From the NCBI GenBank assembly GCA_030789695.1, contig CM061142.1:569523281-569587280 (forward strand): a stretch of 64,000 nt of DNA, read 5' to 3'. The notes beneath the pieces are model-generated. The model worked only from the letters and a program-made list of their open reading frames with translations, searched no databases and was not told the DNA's origin. This document shows positions 53,505-64,000 of this stretch, in pieces; the first letter of the stretch is position 1, and each line of letters opens with the position of its first letter. The DNA comes from Scilla litardierei. Lineage: Eukaryota; Streptophyta; Magnoliopsida; Asparagales; Asparagaceae. Both the position numbers and the translations under genes were made by a program.

Positions 53505-54675
53505 TCCCCTAGAGATTTCGGCTGCAAAAGTTTTGATTCTCCTTTTTGTTGCCTCGTGAGTTATGGCATGCACATGGAGCCTGCAAAAGAAAAGGTCACA
53601 AGAGTAATAAATAAGATAAATAAAATATTAATTACAAAGGGCCTTCTTTATTAATCCCAGGAAGTTGTGTAATGCAGTTGGCCTTTGTATTGATCAAAGC
53701 TCTTTTGATTAACTCCCCTGGTATCAACGAGGTGCTCCTAGTTGTCTTTTATGGGCCTGCTCTTCAAGATCTTGCTCCTTTTTGTTCTTTGTGGTCAATG
53801 CCTTGAACAACTTTGTGATTAAACAACTTTCCCTTGATCTCTCAATGCCAGCCTGCTATCCTGTAAAACAAAGAAAGAGCAAAGCTCATGAAATAATAAA
53901 GAAACCTGAAGCTTGGAGACTCACGGATCTCTGTTGCGGCTGATTGGAGTTTTTGACCAAAAAAAATCCGGTTGCTTCCTCTCAAAAAAATCAATGGAGA
54001 GTTAAAAAGAGGTGGAGATCTGTGTATGGCTTCTTTTCAAAAGATTGGAAATTTGCAACAACGAAACAGGAAAAGAAAATGTGTACTAGCTCCCCAAAGA
54101 AATACTAGCGGATGCACTAGAAGGCCGGCTCTTGCGTGAGTTCTCAAACCCTAAGTGCGCACCTACCCTTTATATAAATGATTCGGTGCTTGGTTTCTCT
54201 TTCAGGCGCTAGGGTATTAATGATACCAAAAAAAGAATTAGGCTTGTGCCAAAAAATGTGCAGACTTACTGATTTTTATAGGCCGCAGGTTTTACAACAA
54301 AAGATGGGCTCTTAGGGGATTTTGTTATGGTCTTTTGGAATTATTTAAAAAAGAGATTAGTGCACTCAATTGAGGGATTTATTAAAAAAATATTATAATG
54401 AATCTTGCCCCTGCTGCGTGTGGCATTCATCCTCCTTTTTGTTTTTTTTGTGCTAGGCTTTTCAAAAGGAGGTGGCAATTAATCAAAAAGATGTCCTCTC
54501 CTAGGAATATTATTTCGGGCTCTCCTTTGGGATTGCAATAGGAACGTGCGCAGACTCCCCTCTCTCCTTTATACATTGACCAAGTCAATTTTGCCGTGTG
54601 CCTAGCAATATCTCCATCTTGTATGTGTATTGCAACTTGTCAAACACATTAATATACGTTCTCGCCATTCCTGCA
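53505..54675 (+). mobile_element. Insert C, right part
   Basis: Resumes after the TSD of element A and ends about CATTCCTGCA, where element B gag begins. AT-rich with no coding sequence. The flanks of C do not form a TSD (AGGTG on the left, CGGCC on the right). Confidence 0.5.
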
Positions 54676-55746
54676 CGGCCCAATATCCAGAATTCCCCGT
54701 GATGTATTGAACTTGCTCCAAGGCTCCTTCTCCTTGCTCTCCTCCTACATACATGGCTTGGGATTGGTCTTGCCAATCACTCATATGATTTGTAGGCGTG
54801 GGTGTAGAAGGGGCTCCTTGAGGCTCCGTAATGAATTTCTCCAATCTCTCCATAACCTTATGGAGAGAATCAAACTTGCTAGAAAGCTCCGCCACGGCCT
54901 TGGCCTCATAGATACTTGTGGGCTTCAAGGAGGATGAAGAATGTCCTCGCTCGTCCTCCCATTGTTGGTTGTTCGAGGCCATCTCCTCAAGCAAGGCCGT
55001 AGCTTCATCGGGAGTCTTTGACAAAATGGCTCCATTTGCGGTGGCATCAATAATCTGCTTCGTGCCCGGTTGGAGTCCATTGTAGAAACTATGGACAAGC
55101 TCCCAATCCTCAATGCTATGATGGGGGCATTGGTGTTGCAAGTCCTTGAAGCGCTCCAATGCTTCATAGAGAGTTTCTTGTGGTCCTTGCTTAAAGTACA
55201 TGAGAGCACTTCTTATCTTCATCGTCTTAGAGGGCGGGTAAAATTTGTCGACGAAGGCACTCTCCAATTCATCCCAAGTGGTGAAGATTCCTTCAGCTTG
55301 TGTCCTCAACCAATATAATACCTTGTCCTTGAGTGTGAAAGGGAAGAGGCGCAGTCTGATAGCATATATGGAGATGCCCGGCATCTGGAAGGTGGCACAT
55401 TTGATAGGAAGAGCTGGATGTGGTAATGAGGGTTTTCATGGGAGTTCCCATGAAAAGGGTCTTGTTGCATAAGGACCACCAATCCGGTCTTCAATTCGAA
55501 ATTTTTGTCGGCCGCCAACTCCGGCATAGCTATGGACGAGGTCGTAGAGGAAGTCTTAGGCCGAAGCCTATCTCTTATGGAAATGATCCTCGCCATTCGA
55601 TCCGCCAAGCCTTCGGGTGTCTCAGGTTCGGTCATAAAATTCCCTCCCGTATCAAGTCTCCTATCCGCTCGGATCCTCCTCAACGTACGCTCGATCTCCG
55701 GATCGTATAGTATTTCTTCGGGGTTCGCCGAGGATCTTGTGTACAT
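54676..55746 (-). pseudogene. gag: Element B gag, truncated and frameshifted
   Basis: Met at 55746 (MYTRSSANPEEILYDPEIER) matches the start of element A Gag. A one-base shift near 55375 separates it from the frame 55384-54602, which carries the gag domain (LFPFTLKDKVLYWLRTQAEG) and stops matching Gag at about 54680, at the border with insert C. Confidence 0.88.
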
Positions 55747-55858
55747 GCAAGGGAGAAAAGAGTTTCAAAGAAATTGTTAGCACAAAGGAAGGGTAAAATA
55801 AAAATAGAAATGATAAAAAAAGAAATAGCTAGGTATATAGAATCAAACACTATTGCGC

Positions 55859-55876
55859 TCCCTGGCAATGGCGCCA
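55859..55876 (-). other. Primer binding site of element B
   Basis: TGGCGCCATTGCCAGGGA on the minus strand, two mismatches from the tRNA-Asp complement seen in A. It lies just inside the LTR end. Confidence 0.8.
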
Positions 55877-56241
55877 AAAACTTGATCGCGCCCCGGATAC
55901 ACGTCCCAGAGCGGCGACACTGTAGTCTTACAGCAAGCACACGGTGTAGCGGCGAGCGGGTATCGAACACAGGGATGCTTAATAACAGTGTCTTCTTCAA
56001 TCACATGGCTATAGGAAAAGTCGAGAAATGTTTGCAAATATGCGGTCACAGTCGTTCAAATGTAATAAAGGAATAACGAATTAATAAAGACACTTAGGGG
56101 ATAGGGAGTCCCCGCTACTTGCCGTATCTCATCATTGTGAATCAAAGGTTTCACAATTGCTAGACTTGAAACTTGGGTGAACTAGTTGCAACTAAATGTG
56201 TAACCAAGCTCACGCTCTCGTGCTATTGCCGGTCTATAGCC

Positions 56242-56548
56242 AACCTAGGGTAGGGTCCAATCTCTTGCAAACCCTAACCTAGGCAAACTAGCGTGAAGAA
56301 CAACATCATCGTTCAATCGTATCTCGAGCCCACTCTCATGCAAACTCGAGCTACGACCTAGGTTGGGATAGTTCCTACCCGTCCAATCTCTTGCAAACGG
56401 GTATTGGTATAGAATTGCAATCGAAAACCCTAGTTTCGGTCCAATCTCTTGCAAACCGATTCCGGAGAAATTCAATTGCAACCCAATTCGAATATCTAGG
56501 GCTTCCTATCGAATTGGGATCCAATCTCTTGCAAACCCCAATCGATAT
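56242..56548 (-). promoter_or_regulatory. Stem-loop cluster, B/D LTR
   Basis: Five hairpins as in the other LTRs. The variant loop here reads TTTGCATGAGAGTGGG, in which CAT can still pair with GTG through a T-G wobble. Confidence 0.87.
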
Positions 56549-57019
56549 GAATCCCTAGCTATTCGTATTATAGCAATCCCAAACTAACCCTAATCAATCC
56601 TAGCAATAGTTTCACCAATTCATCACAAATCCGAAATTGGGCTCGTAGGGTTCATCCCTAAGCCCTAAGACGATGAACTACTCACAATTCATAATCAAAT
56701 TCAATAGAAATTCACAATCAAAATCAATAGAATTCATTGCTATATTCAAAATACCAATAAAAATGGAGTTTTTGAGAGAACGAGAGACAAACCAATGAAG
56801 AACAAGATAGCATCCAACAAAATCTCACTTTTCTCTCCTCTCTAAAAGCTCAATCTAATCCCTAAAAAGTTGATCTAAAAAGGCTGCAAAAGTTCTGAAA
56901 AAGGCTCTCTAAACTAGGTTAAAAACTGGGGTTAAATACCCCCCAAAATCACCCAAAAAACCCTGACGAAAATGCCCCTGCGCAGCCTTAAAATCGCAGT
57001 TTACGCTACAGGCAGCGCG

Positions 57020-57390
57020 GCTCACTCAGCCGAGTGACAAATGTCACTCGGCCGAGTGACGAACCCTGTACAGAAACAGAGAGTTGGGGGTCTCGGGGGT
57101 CAACTCCTCGGAGGTCACTCGGGCGGACGTCCTTTGTCACTCGGGCGGACGTCGATTGTCACTCGGGCGGACCGCGACTCGGAAATTGTCTATATAAAAA
57201 CAGTAAGTCTGGGATTTTTGCTGCCGCCGTCTTGATGCCACTCGGGCGAGTGGGTATCCGTGGTTCGGCTGAGTGACATGGCGATACTCGGCCGAGTGCA
57301 CGCTGATATAGCTCTGTTTCGTGTCCGATCTGGCCGGCTGAGCGGGCTTCCGATGGTCGGCCGGGTGACTCCTTCACTCGGCCGAGTGAA
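57020..57390 (-). repeat. CTCGGCCGAGTG palindrome array, B/D LTR
   Basis: Same motif set as the other LTRs, upstream of the TATA box in sense. Confidence 0.85.
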
Positions 57391-57684
57391 ATACTCAAAG
57401 TGCCCAAACTTCATATTTTCGCCTCCTCGTCGCTCCTACGGCGTTCTTTCCTCTTCCACTCCTCTCCAATCGCGGAATACCCCTCAAGAGAGTCGTCGGT
57501 GACACTCCGGAGTGGGTGCATCTCAGAATCACTCCAAATCGCTCCAAATCTCCTGAAATACGACAAAAACAACAAATCGTGAAAAAGCATCGCAATATTG
57601 TCGAATAAACATGAAAAACACGATTTGAGCGATCTAAATGGCATACAAACATGCAGAAAAAAGGTGTAAAATACGGAGTGATCA

Positions 57685-59639
57685 AAATCCCCCAAGCTTA
57701 CCTCTTACTCGTCCTCGAGGAAGATAAGTAAAAAGCGAACCCGGTGGATAAAGATAAAGAAAACGGCGGAAAGGCAGAAAAAGGAAAACGAAAAACAAAA
57801 TAGAAGACGAAGAGGGAAGTTGCTAGATCATTTTTCTCAGGACGTGGGTTTTGCTTACTCATATAGCATGCATCGATTATAAAACACATGCCAAAGTCTT
57901 TTATTTTGATATCATAGTATAATGGTGCATTTGAAATAGAAAACCCAAGAATATCAATATAGCATGAAAAATGGAATAATTCTAAGATTAACATCATCTG
58001 AAGAATCTAAAGCGGTATATAATATTGTAGATCACACACTTTTTAATTGAATGCTTTCTATAAGGAGTATAAGAGATATCACACGATAGAGTAGAAAGAA
58101 TAGAAAAGGTGTGGTTTTCATGAAGTGAATGCTAAGCGTATATTTCTGGATTTCGTGAAACTTTAGCAATCTCACCGAGTATAAAATATTACTTAACCTA
58201 GGTTGTCATGCACCGTCAAGTAGTCACTCTCTCACACATCATTGGATTCTCTCCCCCAAGCTTATCTATAAGCGTGGTGGCATATACAAAAAGATATTTA
58301 CATCCCCGTTTCTTATGAAGCTCCAAAAGTCAAAGAAAACAAAAATAAAAGCAAAAGAGGGAAGAAAGAGAGAAAGGATATGAGATGGGATCGTTTTCGA
58401 ACTTCTTTTCTCTTTCCTTCACTTATTCTCAAATCTTTTTCTTTTCTTTTTTTTTTCTCTTTTTTTCTTAACATATATACACAATGATCCCAAATCAAAG
58501 AGAAGGATATACAAGTATTTTTTTTCTTTGGGTTTTGGGGAATTTGGAGCATGTGATTTTAATAACGGGGGAATGCCAATGATAGAATCGCTAAAGGGGA
58601 GATTCACCAATGAATTTAAAATAGAGAAATTATGTTCAAGATATGTGGAGAAAGAAATAAATGTATCTCTCAGTTCACTCTATAGGACGTGCGTGACAAC
58701 TTCAGCAGGGTAATATAATCTACTCAGTTTAATCTCAAAAAGTAAACTAATCCAGATTTATCAAAGCTAGCAAACATTTCAATCAACATGAAGTGAAGCG
58801 TACAAATCATGTAAATAGAAGTGATGTGAGAAAGGAAAGCAGTACTCCAGAGATAAGCATCAATGCGTGAATCTTGGTGTGTTTTCTACGATATCATACA
58901 TATGAATCATCCGACATCAGCTAATAATAGAATTTCATCCATTTTCATACAACAAAAGAGAGTGGGTTACTATTTCTAAAAGCAAAGCAGAACATATCAT
59001 ATGATATCAGAAATAAAAAGCTATGATATGACAAATATAGCATGCATATAGAGAAAAGCTAACACCACGTCATCATCATCACAGAAAAGTCATCTCTAGC
59101 AAAAGATGAAAGAAAACAAAGATAAACGAAAATAAAACTATTTACAATGCAGCACACAAGAAGAATAAGAAAAACGTGATGCATGGTAAAAAAATGAAAA
59201 AGTGATGAAAAATGGGTGTAAAAGTGGAAAAAACATGGAAAAGCTAAAAATAAAGGTGACAAAAGCAAAAAGTGTGAGAACTCACTCCCCCAAGCTAAAG
59301 TGCACAGTGTCCTCAATGTGCGAAGTGTGGCACACCGAGAGACGTGTAATGGGTGGAGGGGGTGGGTATGCATGCATGATAAAAAGAAATAAAAATAACA
59401 AGATGAAAAATATGATGCGAATGGGATGCATGCAAGGATAAGAGTGATGCAGATATGTGTGTGCCACCAAAAATACTCTCCCTCACTCCCGAAGTAGGAT
59501 ATAGAATGATATGATCAAAATGTGGACAAAAATAGTGCTGGGAGGGGGGTGGGCAAAATCTCATCAGAACCAAGCAGAGAATGGGCAGCATAACGACAAA
59601 AAATATCGATGGCATCAAGGGTGTGCCTAAGCTGGTGGT
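57685..59639 (-). other. 3' non-coding region of element D
   Basis: Colinear with that of B, including three purine tracts (ending near 57686, 58254 and 59286). No real gene. Confidence 0.7.
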
Positions 59640-61326
59640 GCTGCGCCATCTTCGTCCTGAGGCGGAGGTGGGGGTGGTGGCGGCTAGGTAACAGTCTGCT
59701 GGGTGGGTGGTGGTGGGGGTGGTGGGCGTAGAACTGTCTGCTGGGTGGATGGTGGTCGTGGCAGTCACTCGAGGATCTGGGTCAGGCAAAAGTGAATGCC
59801 GGGAAGTAGCTCGAGGCGGTGCTGCATGGCGGTGACTGTGGAAGACAGAGCCCTAAAATCGCCCCGTAGTCCACTCATCGCCCCCTCAAGAGCGTGAACG
59901 CTCTGAACTAAGGCGTCAGGGGGTGGTGGAGCGGAGGGACGAATAGGTCTAGGCTGAGCAGGTCGGGGCTGTCTAATACGGGCAGTGTAGGTGATCGGGA
60001 CAGCAGTCATGGGTCGAAGGGTGATGTGCTCACTAGTGGATGTCCAGCCTCAGTGCGAGGCTGGGACGCAGGCTGGTATGAGGTGGAAGCAGCAGCAGTG
60101 GGAGTGGAAGACAAAATCGGTGACGAGGCAGCGAGAGAGGTCAGTGACATAGACGTGGGAACAGACGTCACGACACTCTCAGATAGGACGGCTGCCGTGG
60201 AGACAGAAAGGTCAACCACTGTGGAGGAAGTGTGGGATCCAAAAGGTGAAACCCCAGCGGAGATCAAAGTGGATAGGGTCTCCACGACGGAAGTGAAGGA
60301 AGGCTCGTCGCTCTCAAGTATGGTGGGTGGACGCTCGGGTAGCAGAGAGGTGAGTGGCTCAATCGACAGGGGCACAGCAGTGGTGGTCTTAGGCGTGGTG
60401 GAAGGCGTGGTGGTAGGCTCAGCAAGTGTACTCCTGACACTGGCAGAAGTGGGGACAGAAGTGTCGGGAGCGACAGAAAGTGCAGGCTCAGGCTGAGGTA
60501 ACACAGGGTCTACAGGTGCAGTGGGTGCCTGCTCAGCCTCCTCGGTCTCAAGCACGTAGGCGGCAGGGATCAGGAGATCCATCGCTGAAAGCCAGTCCTC
60601 GTGTGCTGGTCCGATGTGTGTCCGAGCGGGGCTCGGAAGGATCATGTAGTCAGCACCGAATGGACCGTGCAACCATACCCAGTGCCGCTGGCCATGCGGA
60701 CGAAGCATCTTCATCCGGGCCATGACGTCTATCGAGAGTGAAGTAGGGCCCGAAGGTCGACGCAGGTCGGCCGGTAGGTCCTCGCCGGTCATCAGAGCTA
60801 GCAGGGTGATCAGGCCGCCGCAACATATCGGGGAGCGAGCGCCCACTGACACAATGATGCGGTCCAAAAACCAGCTAGCGACGTCAATCTCAACGGCGGG
60901 GACCATCGTAACATCATCCCTATCAAGAACTCTGGGGCGAGTCATCGCGTAGAGCATATAGAGCTCAGGTGTCGACATCGTCCCAGGCTCGTACCTCGCT
61001 AGAAAGGTGGTCGCCATAAGGCGCTGTGCTATGCGGAGGCAGGGGTGGACTATGGCCGAGGCCTTGGCCCTACTAGGGTCAAAGGCCGGTGGGAAACCCG
61101 TGATCCTGGCCCAAAAGGCGTGTGAATCGAAAGATGGGGGAGGGATGTGTGTTGGGGCGTAGGCTCGGTCGGGTGTGGGGACTGCGGGCCACTGAAAGAA
61201 CGCTCGAAGCATATCGAGAGTGATCTGACACTCTCGATCCATAAGTCGAAAGGAGCATCCCTCAGCGGTCCGGGCGATCGAGCTGAGTACCTCGAGTGTC
61301 AGACGGATGTAAGTGTCTGTCGACAC
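59640..61326 (-). pseudogene. Element D ORF2 (Athila-type 3' ORF, function unknown)
   Basis: The longest copy: 439 residues from Met 61326 to TGA 60007, then a second frame beginning in the ATGA overlap (60010) with coiled-coil-like and polyproline parts. Residues 20-250 form a conserved domain (ITLDMLRAFFQWPAVPTPD, LRIAQRLMATTFLARYEPGT, GGLITLLALMTG) resembling the Athila ORF-1 or putative plant transposon protein family. Residues 270-439 are Ser/Thr/Pro-rich. Athila relatives carry an ORF here whose role is not established; some authors call it envelope-like, but no signal peptide or membrane segment is visible. The true N-terminus may lie upstream beyond element E. Confidence 0.75.
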
Positions 61327-61776
61327 GGAAAGAAAATTTCGCTAACCCACGTTGTCGTACAACGTGAGCATCCCCTCGAGTACCTGATTAGCCCCGGATA
61401 TACACCCGGAGAACGATTGTAGTTTTACCGCAAGCGCACTGTCAAGTGGCGAGCGGCTATCGAACACGAGGAGGTGGTGTCGGTTCCAATCTATCCTAGG
61501 TTGGTTTGACTACGAATGTTTTATTGGTGGAGATGGCTATGGTATGATATAATGGAAATGGTGGTGGATGTCGGTGTCGGTGATAAAGAAATCGGTCAAA
61601 TATCGATTCAAATACAATATAATAAAAATGTCTAGGGCTAGGGAATTCCCACTACGGATCGTCATACATCATCGTAAATAGTGAATCTCAATATTACTAG
61701 ACTTGCATTGAGGTGAACTAGTCGTAACTGAATATAGAACCAAGCTTACGCTCTCGTGCTATTGCCGGTCTATAGC

Positions 61777-62082
61777 AACCTAGATTAGAGCCCAATCTCT
61801 TGCAAACCCTAACCTAAGCCACTAGCATGAAGATCGACGTCATCGTTCAATCGCTCCTCGAGCCCACTCTCGTGCAAACTCGAGTTACGATCTAGGTTGT
61901 GATAGTTCGTATTCGTCCAATCTCTTGCAAACGAATATGGGTATAGATTTATAATTAAAAATCCTAGCTTTGGTCCAATCTCTTGCAAACCAAATCTAGA
62001 GAAACCCAATTGTAAACCTAAATCGAATATCTAGGCCTTCCCATCGATTAGAATCCAATCTCTTGCAAACCCCAATCGATGG
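61777..62082 (-). promoter_or_regulatory. Stem-loop cluster, E LTR
   Basis: Five hairpins with diverged but still paired stems: TATTCG/CGAATA, TAGATTTGG/CCAAAGCTA, CCATCGATTGGGG/TTCTAATCGATGG (with G-T pairs), CTCGAG/CTCGAG, and CTTAGGTTAGGG/CTCTAATCTAGG (with G-T pairs). Confidence 0.88.
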
Positions 62083-62544
62083 AAATCCCTAGCTATCCGT
62101 AATAAATCAATCACAACCTAACCTCCTAGCAATTCTAGCAATTTAGAAATTCATTCATCACAAATCTGAAATTAGATCCATAGGGTTCATCCCCATGCCC
62201 TAGAACAACAAATCTACTCTAGCATAGCAATAAGGATATAAGAATCAATAAAAACTATAACTTGCATACAAAAAGATACCAAATCAAAGATTCAAAGAAT
62301 AAGAACAAAGATACTTAGCTTTGATGAAGAATTCCAATCCAAATACAAGCTTTTTGATCAAGAGGGGGCCTAGGGCATGGCCTAACCTCTAAAATAATCA
62401 ATAAGAAAACATCTTGGAACCCCCCTCAATGACGGCTACAAACCCTCTTAAATAGCCCCCAAAACCCTACCAAAACTGCCTAAAAAGCCCCTGAAATTCG
62501 GGCCCAAAACTAAATCTGCGCGTGCCCAGAAATCTGCGCCAGTT

Positions 62545-62960
62545 ACGACTCGGCCGAGTGGAAATCTCACTCGGTCGAGTGGAAATCTCACTCGGTCGAG
62601 TGGACAGCTCACTCGGTCGAGTGGAAATCTCACTCGGTCGAGTGAGCTTTCCTACAGAAACTCCAGAAAACAGCACTCTGTCAAAACTGTCAAAAACTGT
62701 CAAAAACTGGTCACTCGGCCGAGGGGCTTTTGGAACTCGGCCGAGTCGGAGCTCGTAGTCGACTGACAGATTACAGAGAGTTGGACATTTTGGCTTGTCG
62801 TCGTCTGGGTGCCACTCGGGAGGACGGAGTCTCCGCACTCGGCCGAGTGGGCGTGCGATGCTCGGCCGAGTGCACGCTGATACATCTCTGTTGCGTGTCC
62901 GATCTGGCCGGCCGAGCGGGGTCTCAATGCTCGGCCGAGTGACTCCTTCACTCGGCCGAG
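62545..62960 (-). repeat. CTCGGTCGAGTG / CTCGGCCGAGTG array, E LTR
   Basis: Includes five tandem copies of a roughly 24-bp unit CTCACTCGGTCGAGTGGAAAT at 62545-62650, upstream of the TATA box in sense. Confidence 0.88.
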
Positions 62961-63267
62961 TGGCATGCTGAAAATGCCCAATCTCCATCTTTTTGCTTCC
63001 TCGTCGCTCCTACGACGATCTTTCTTCTTCCACTCGTCTTCCATTGCAGAATAACCCTCAAAAGGGCCATGGTTGACACTCCGGAGTGGGTGCAAATCCT
63101 TTAAGCTCATTTTTGCTCCCGATCGCTCCATATTTCCTGAAATCCGACAAAAACAAGAAATAGTGAAAAGCACCGCAATATTGTCGAATAATCTTGAAAA
63201 ACGCAATATGAGCAATCGAAATGGCGTGAAAACATGCGGAAAAAAGGTGTAAAATATGGTGTGATCA

Positions 63268-64000
63268 AAATCCCCCAAGCTTACCTCTTACTCGTCCTCG
63301 AGGAAGACAAGTAGAAGGCGAACCCGAAGGGTAAAAATAAGGAAAAAAAATGAAAAAGAATACGAAGTGGAAGGGGTCGCTAGATTATTCTCTCAGATCT
63401 CAAGCCATAAGCTTCACATCACGATAACTTGGGAAATACGAATCACATGCTATAAAGATTTCATAACTTACTTAAACATGGCACTTGCAAGCTTTTCAGA
63501 TCAATAAAAGGGATTCTCTAAATTCATACAATCAATTTATATCCACATCATGCATTTCATAGAATTTAATACACAATTGTTGGCGATGTACTTTTCAATC
63601 AAGAGTCATAACAGAAGCATATAAGAATCACACCAAACATGCAATGGAGAATAGAATAGATCATGTCATTCACATATTTATATCGATTCATAAGAAATCT
63701 CCATAACTAAGGTATTGTGCTAAGTTTCAGCATTATCAAACTTCGCCATTCGTGCACCTCTCCACTCTAATGTCGCACTCACTCATATGGTCAAATGAGT
63801 TCACCCCCCAAGCTTAGCTTGAGGCATTGCATCTAAAGGAATATGATAGTGGAAAATGGGATTTTTGCCTTGGTTTTCCCAAGTATTTTGTGGCTCCAAT
63901 AATGAGATAGAGAAATATTTTTTTTTCTTCTTTTTTTTTCTTTTTGAACTTTTTTGTTTCTCACTTTTCTTTTTGGATTTTTGTAGGAGCTATTTGATTT
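63268..64000 (-). mobile_element. Element E, 3' non-coding region (continues beyond window)
   Basis: Purine tracts AGCTTGGGGGATTT (63268-63282) and AAGCTTGGGGGG (near 63807) on the minus strand, in AT-rich DNA like the other 3' regions. No coding sequence is seen. Confidence 0.75.

Larger units (their letters stand above)
36872..57684 (-). mobile_element. Athila-like Ty3/gypsy element B, split by nested insertions
   Basis: LTRs at 36872-38700 (3') and 55883-57684 (5'). The 5' LTR is followed in sense by a tRNA-Asp-type primer site and gag (54676-55746); the 3' LTR is preceded by the long 3' region and ORF2 remnant (38701-42022). Between them lie insert C and, inside C, element A. Protease and pol are absent: gag and ORF2 end at opposite sides of C with no overlap, so sequence was deleted. 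The right LTR also serves as the 3' LTR of element D. Confidence 0.85.
55883..57684 (-). repeat. LTR shared by elements B (5') and D (3')
   Basis: 1802 bp, same ends as 36872-38700. To its left in sense are primer site and gag; to its right are polypurine tract and 3' region. It therefore serves two elements. TATA box at 56932-56938. Confidence 0.9.
57685..61384 (-). mobile_element. Athila-like element D, 3' part
   Basis: From the polypurine tract (57685-57698) through a 3' region and ORF2 up to the border with element E at 61384. Highly similar to 38701-42022. Its 5' part is beyond E, outside the window. Confidence 0.85.
61385..63267 (-). repeat. 3' LTR of divergent Athila-like element E
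   Basis: 1883 bp. In sense it starts TGATCACACC after the purine tract AGCTTGGGGGATTT and ends GGGGCTAATCA. It is clearly related to the B/D LTR but much diverged. TATA-like TATTTAA at 62448-62454. The left flank is GTACC. It interrupts element D. Confidence 0.88.

Noticed and set aside
60007..61326. Calling ORF2 an envelope gene
   Set aside because: No signal peptide or transmembrane segment is visible. Position alone does not establish that role.
1..64000. tRNA, rRNA or other structural RNA genes
   Set aside because: No A/B-box cloverleaf or rRNA segment was recognised. The tRNA-Asp-like words are primer-binding sites.

Overview
The window is nuclear DNA of a flowering plant. It carries two intron-less pentatricopeptide-repeat (PPR) genes, a plant-type histone H2B gene with a long Lys/Ala-rich tail, and many plant LTR retrotransposons. 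I cannot name the species. Only about 4.3 kb is host coding sequence: PPR gene 1 (4433-7141, minus), the visible 5' part of PPR gene 2 (22244-23357, minus, cut by an assembly gap of exactly 500 N) and H2B (23825-24301, minus). The rest is mostly nested mobile elements and their debris.

Layout. 1-7.3 kb: AT-rich intergenic DNA, a hAT-like non-autonomous element (1439-2414), a G-rich tract and PPR gene 1. 7.3-13.7 kb: a decayed Ty1/copia element with short LTRs and an intact TGAAT target-site duplication (TSD), 170 bp upstream of the PPR start codon. 13.7-15 kb: a MITE-like element and the 3' end of a related copia. 15-21.7 kb: a Ty3/gypsy chromovirus (Tekay/Del-like) on the minus strand; its coding sequence seems to be interrupted by two short spliceosomal introns. 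21744-22243: gap. 22.2-24.8 kb: PPR gene 2 and H2B. 24.8-26.5 kb: a tandemly duplicated repeat full of small GC hairpins. 26.5-33.6 kb: a second, better preserved copia of the same family on the minus strand. 33.6-36.9 kb: AT-rich DNA and a 527-bp tandem duplication.

36.9-64 kb is a nest of Athila-like Ty3/gypsy elements. Two minus-strand copies (called B and D) lie head to tail and share one LTR. B is split by an unclassified LTR-like insert (C). C is itself split by a 10.8-kb plus-strand element (A) with a perfect ACAAC TSD. D is interrupted by a more divergent relative (E). A codes only for Gag and protease plus a remnant of the 3' ORF. It lacks reverse transcriptase and integrase, so it must have moved with enzymes supplied by a relative.

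The most interesting signals are in these elements. (1) All five Athila-like LTRs carry, downstream of the TATA box, a cluster of five stem-loops with a constant apical sequence (TTTGCAAGAGATTGGA or a paired variant). Their stems differ, and change by compensating substitutions between copies. (2) The chromovirus has two candidate introns, one at the gag-pol junction and one in integrase, each joining two frames exactly. (3) Unrelated LTR families both carry arrays of short palindromes (CACTCGGCCGAGTG or GACCGACTAG types) just upstream of the TATA box. (4) The LTR of element A has grown to include a copy of its own primer-binding site.
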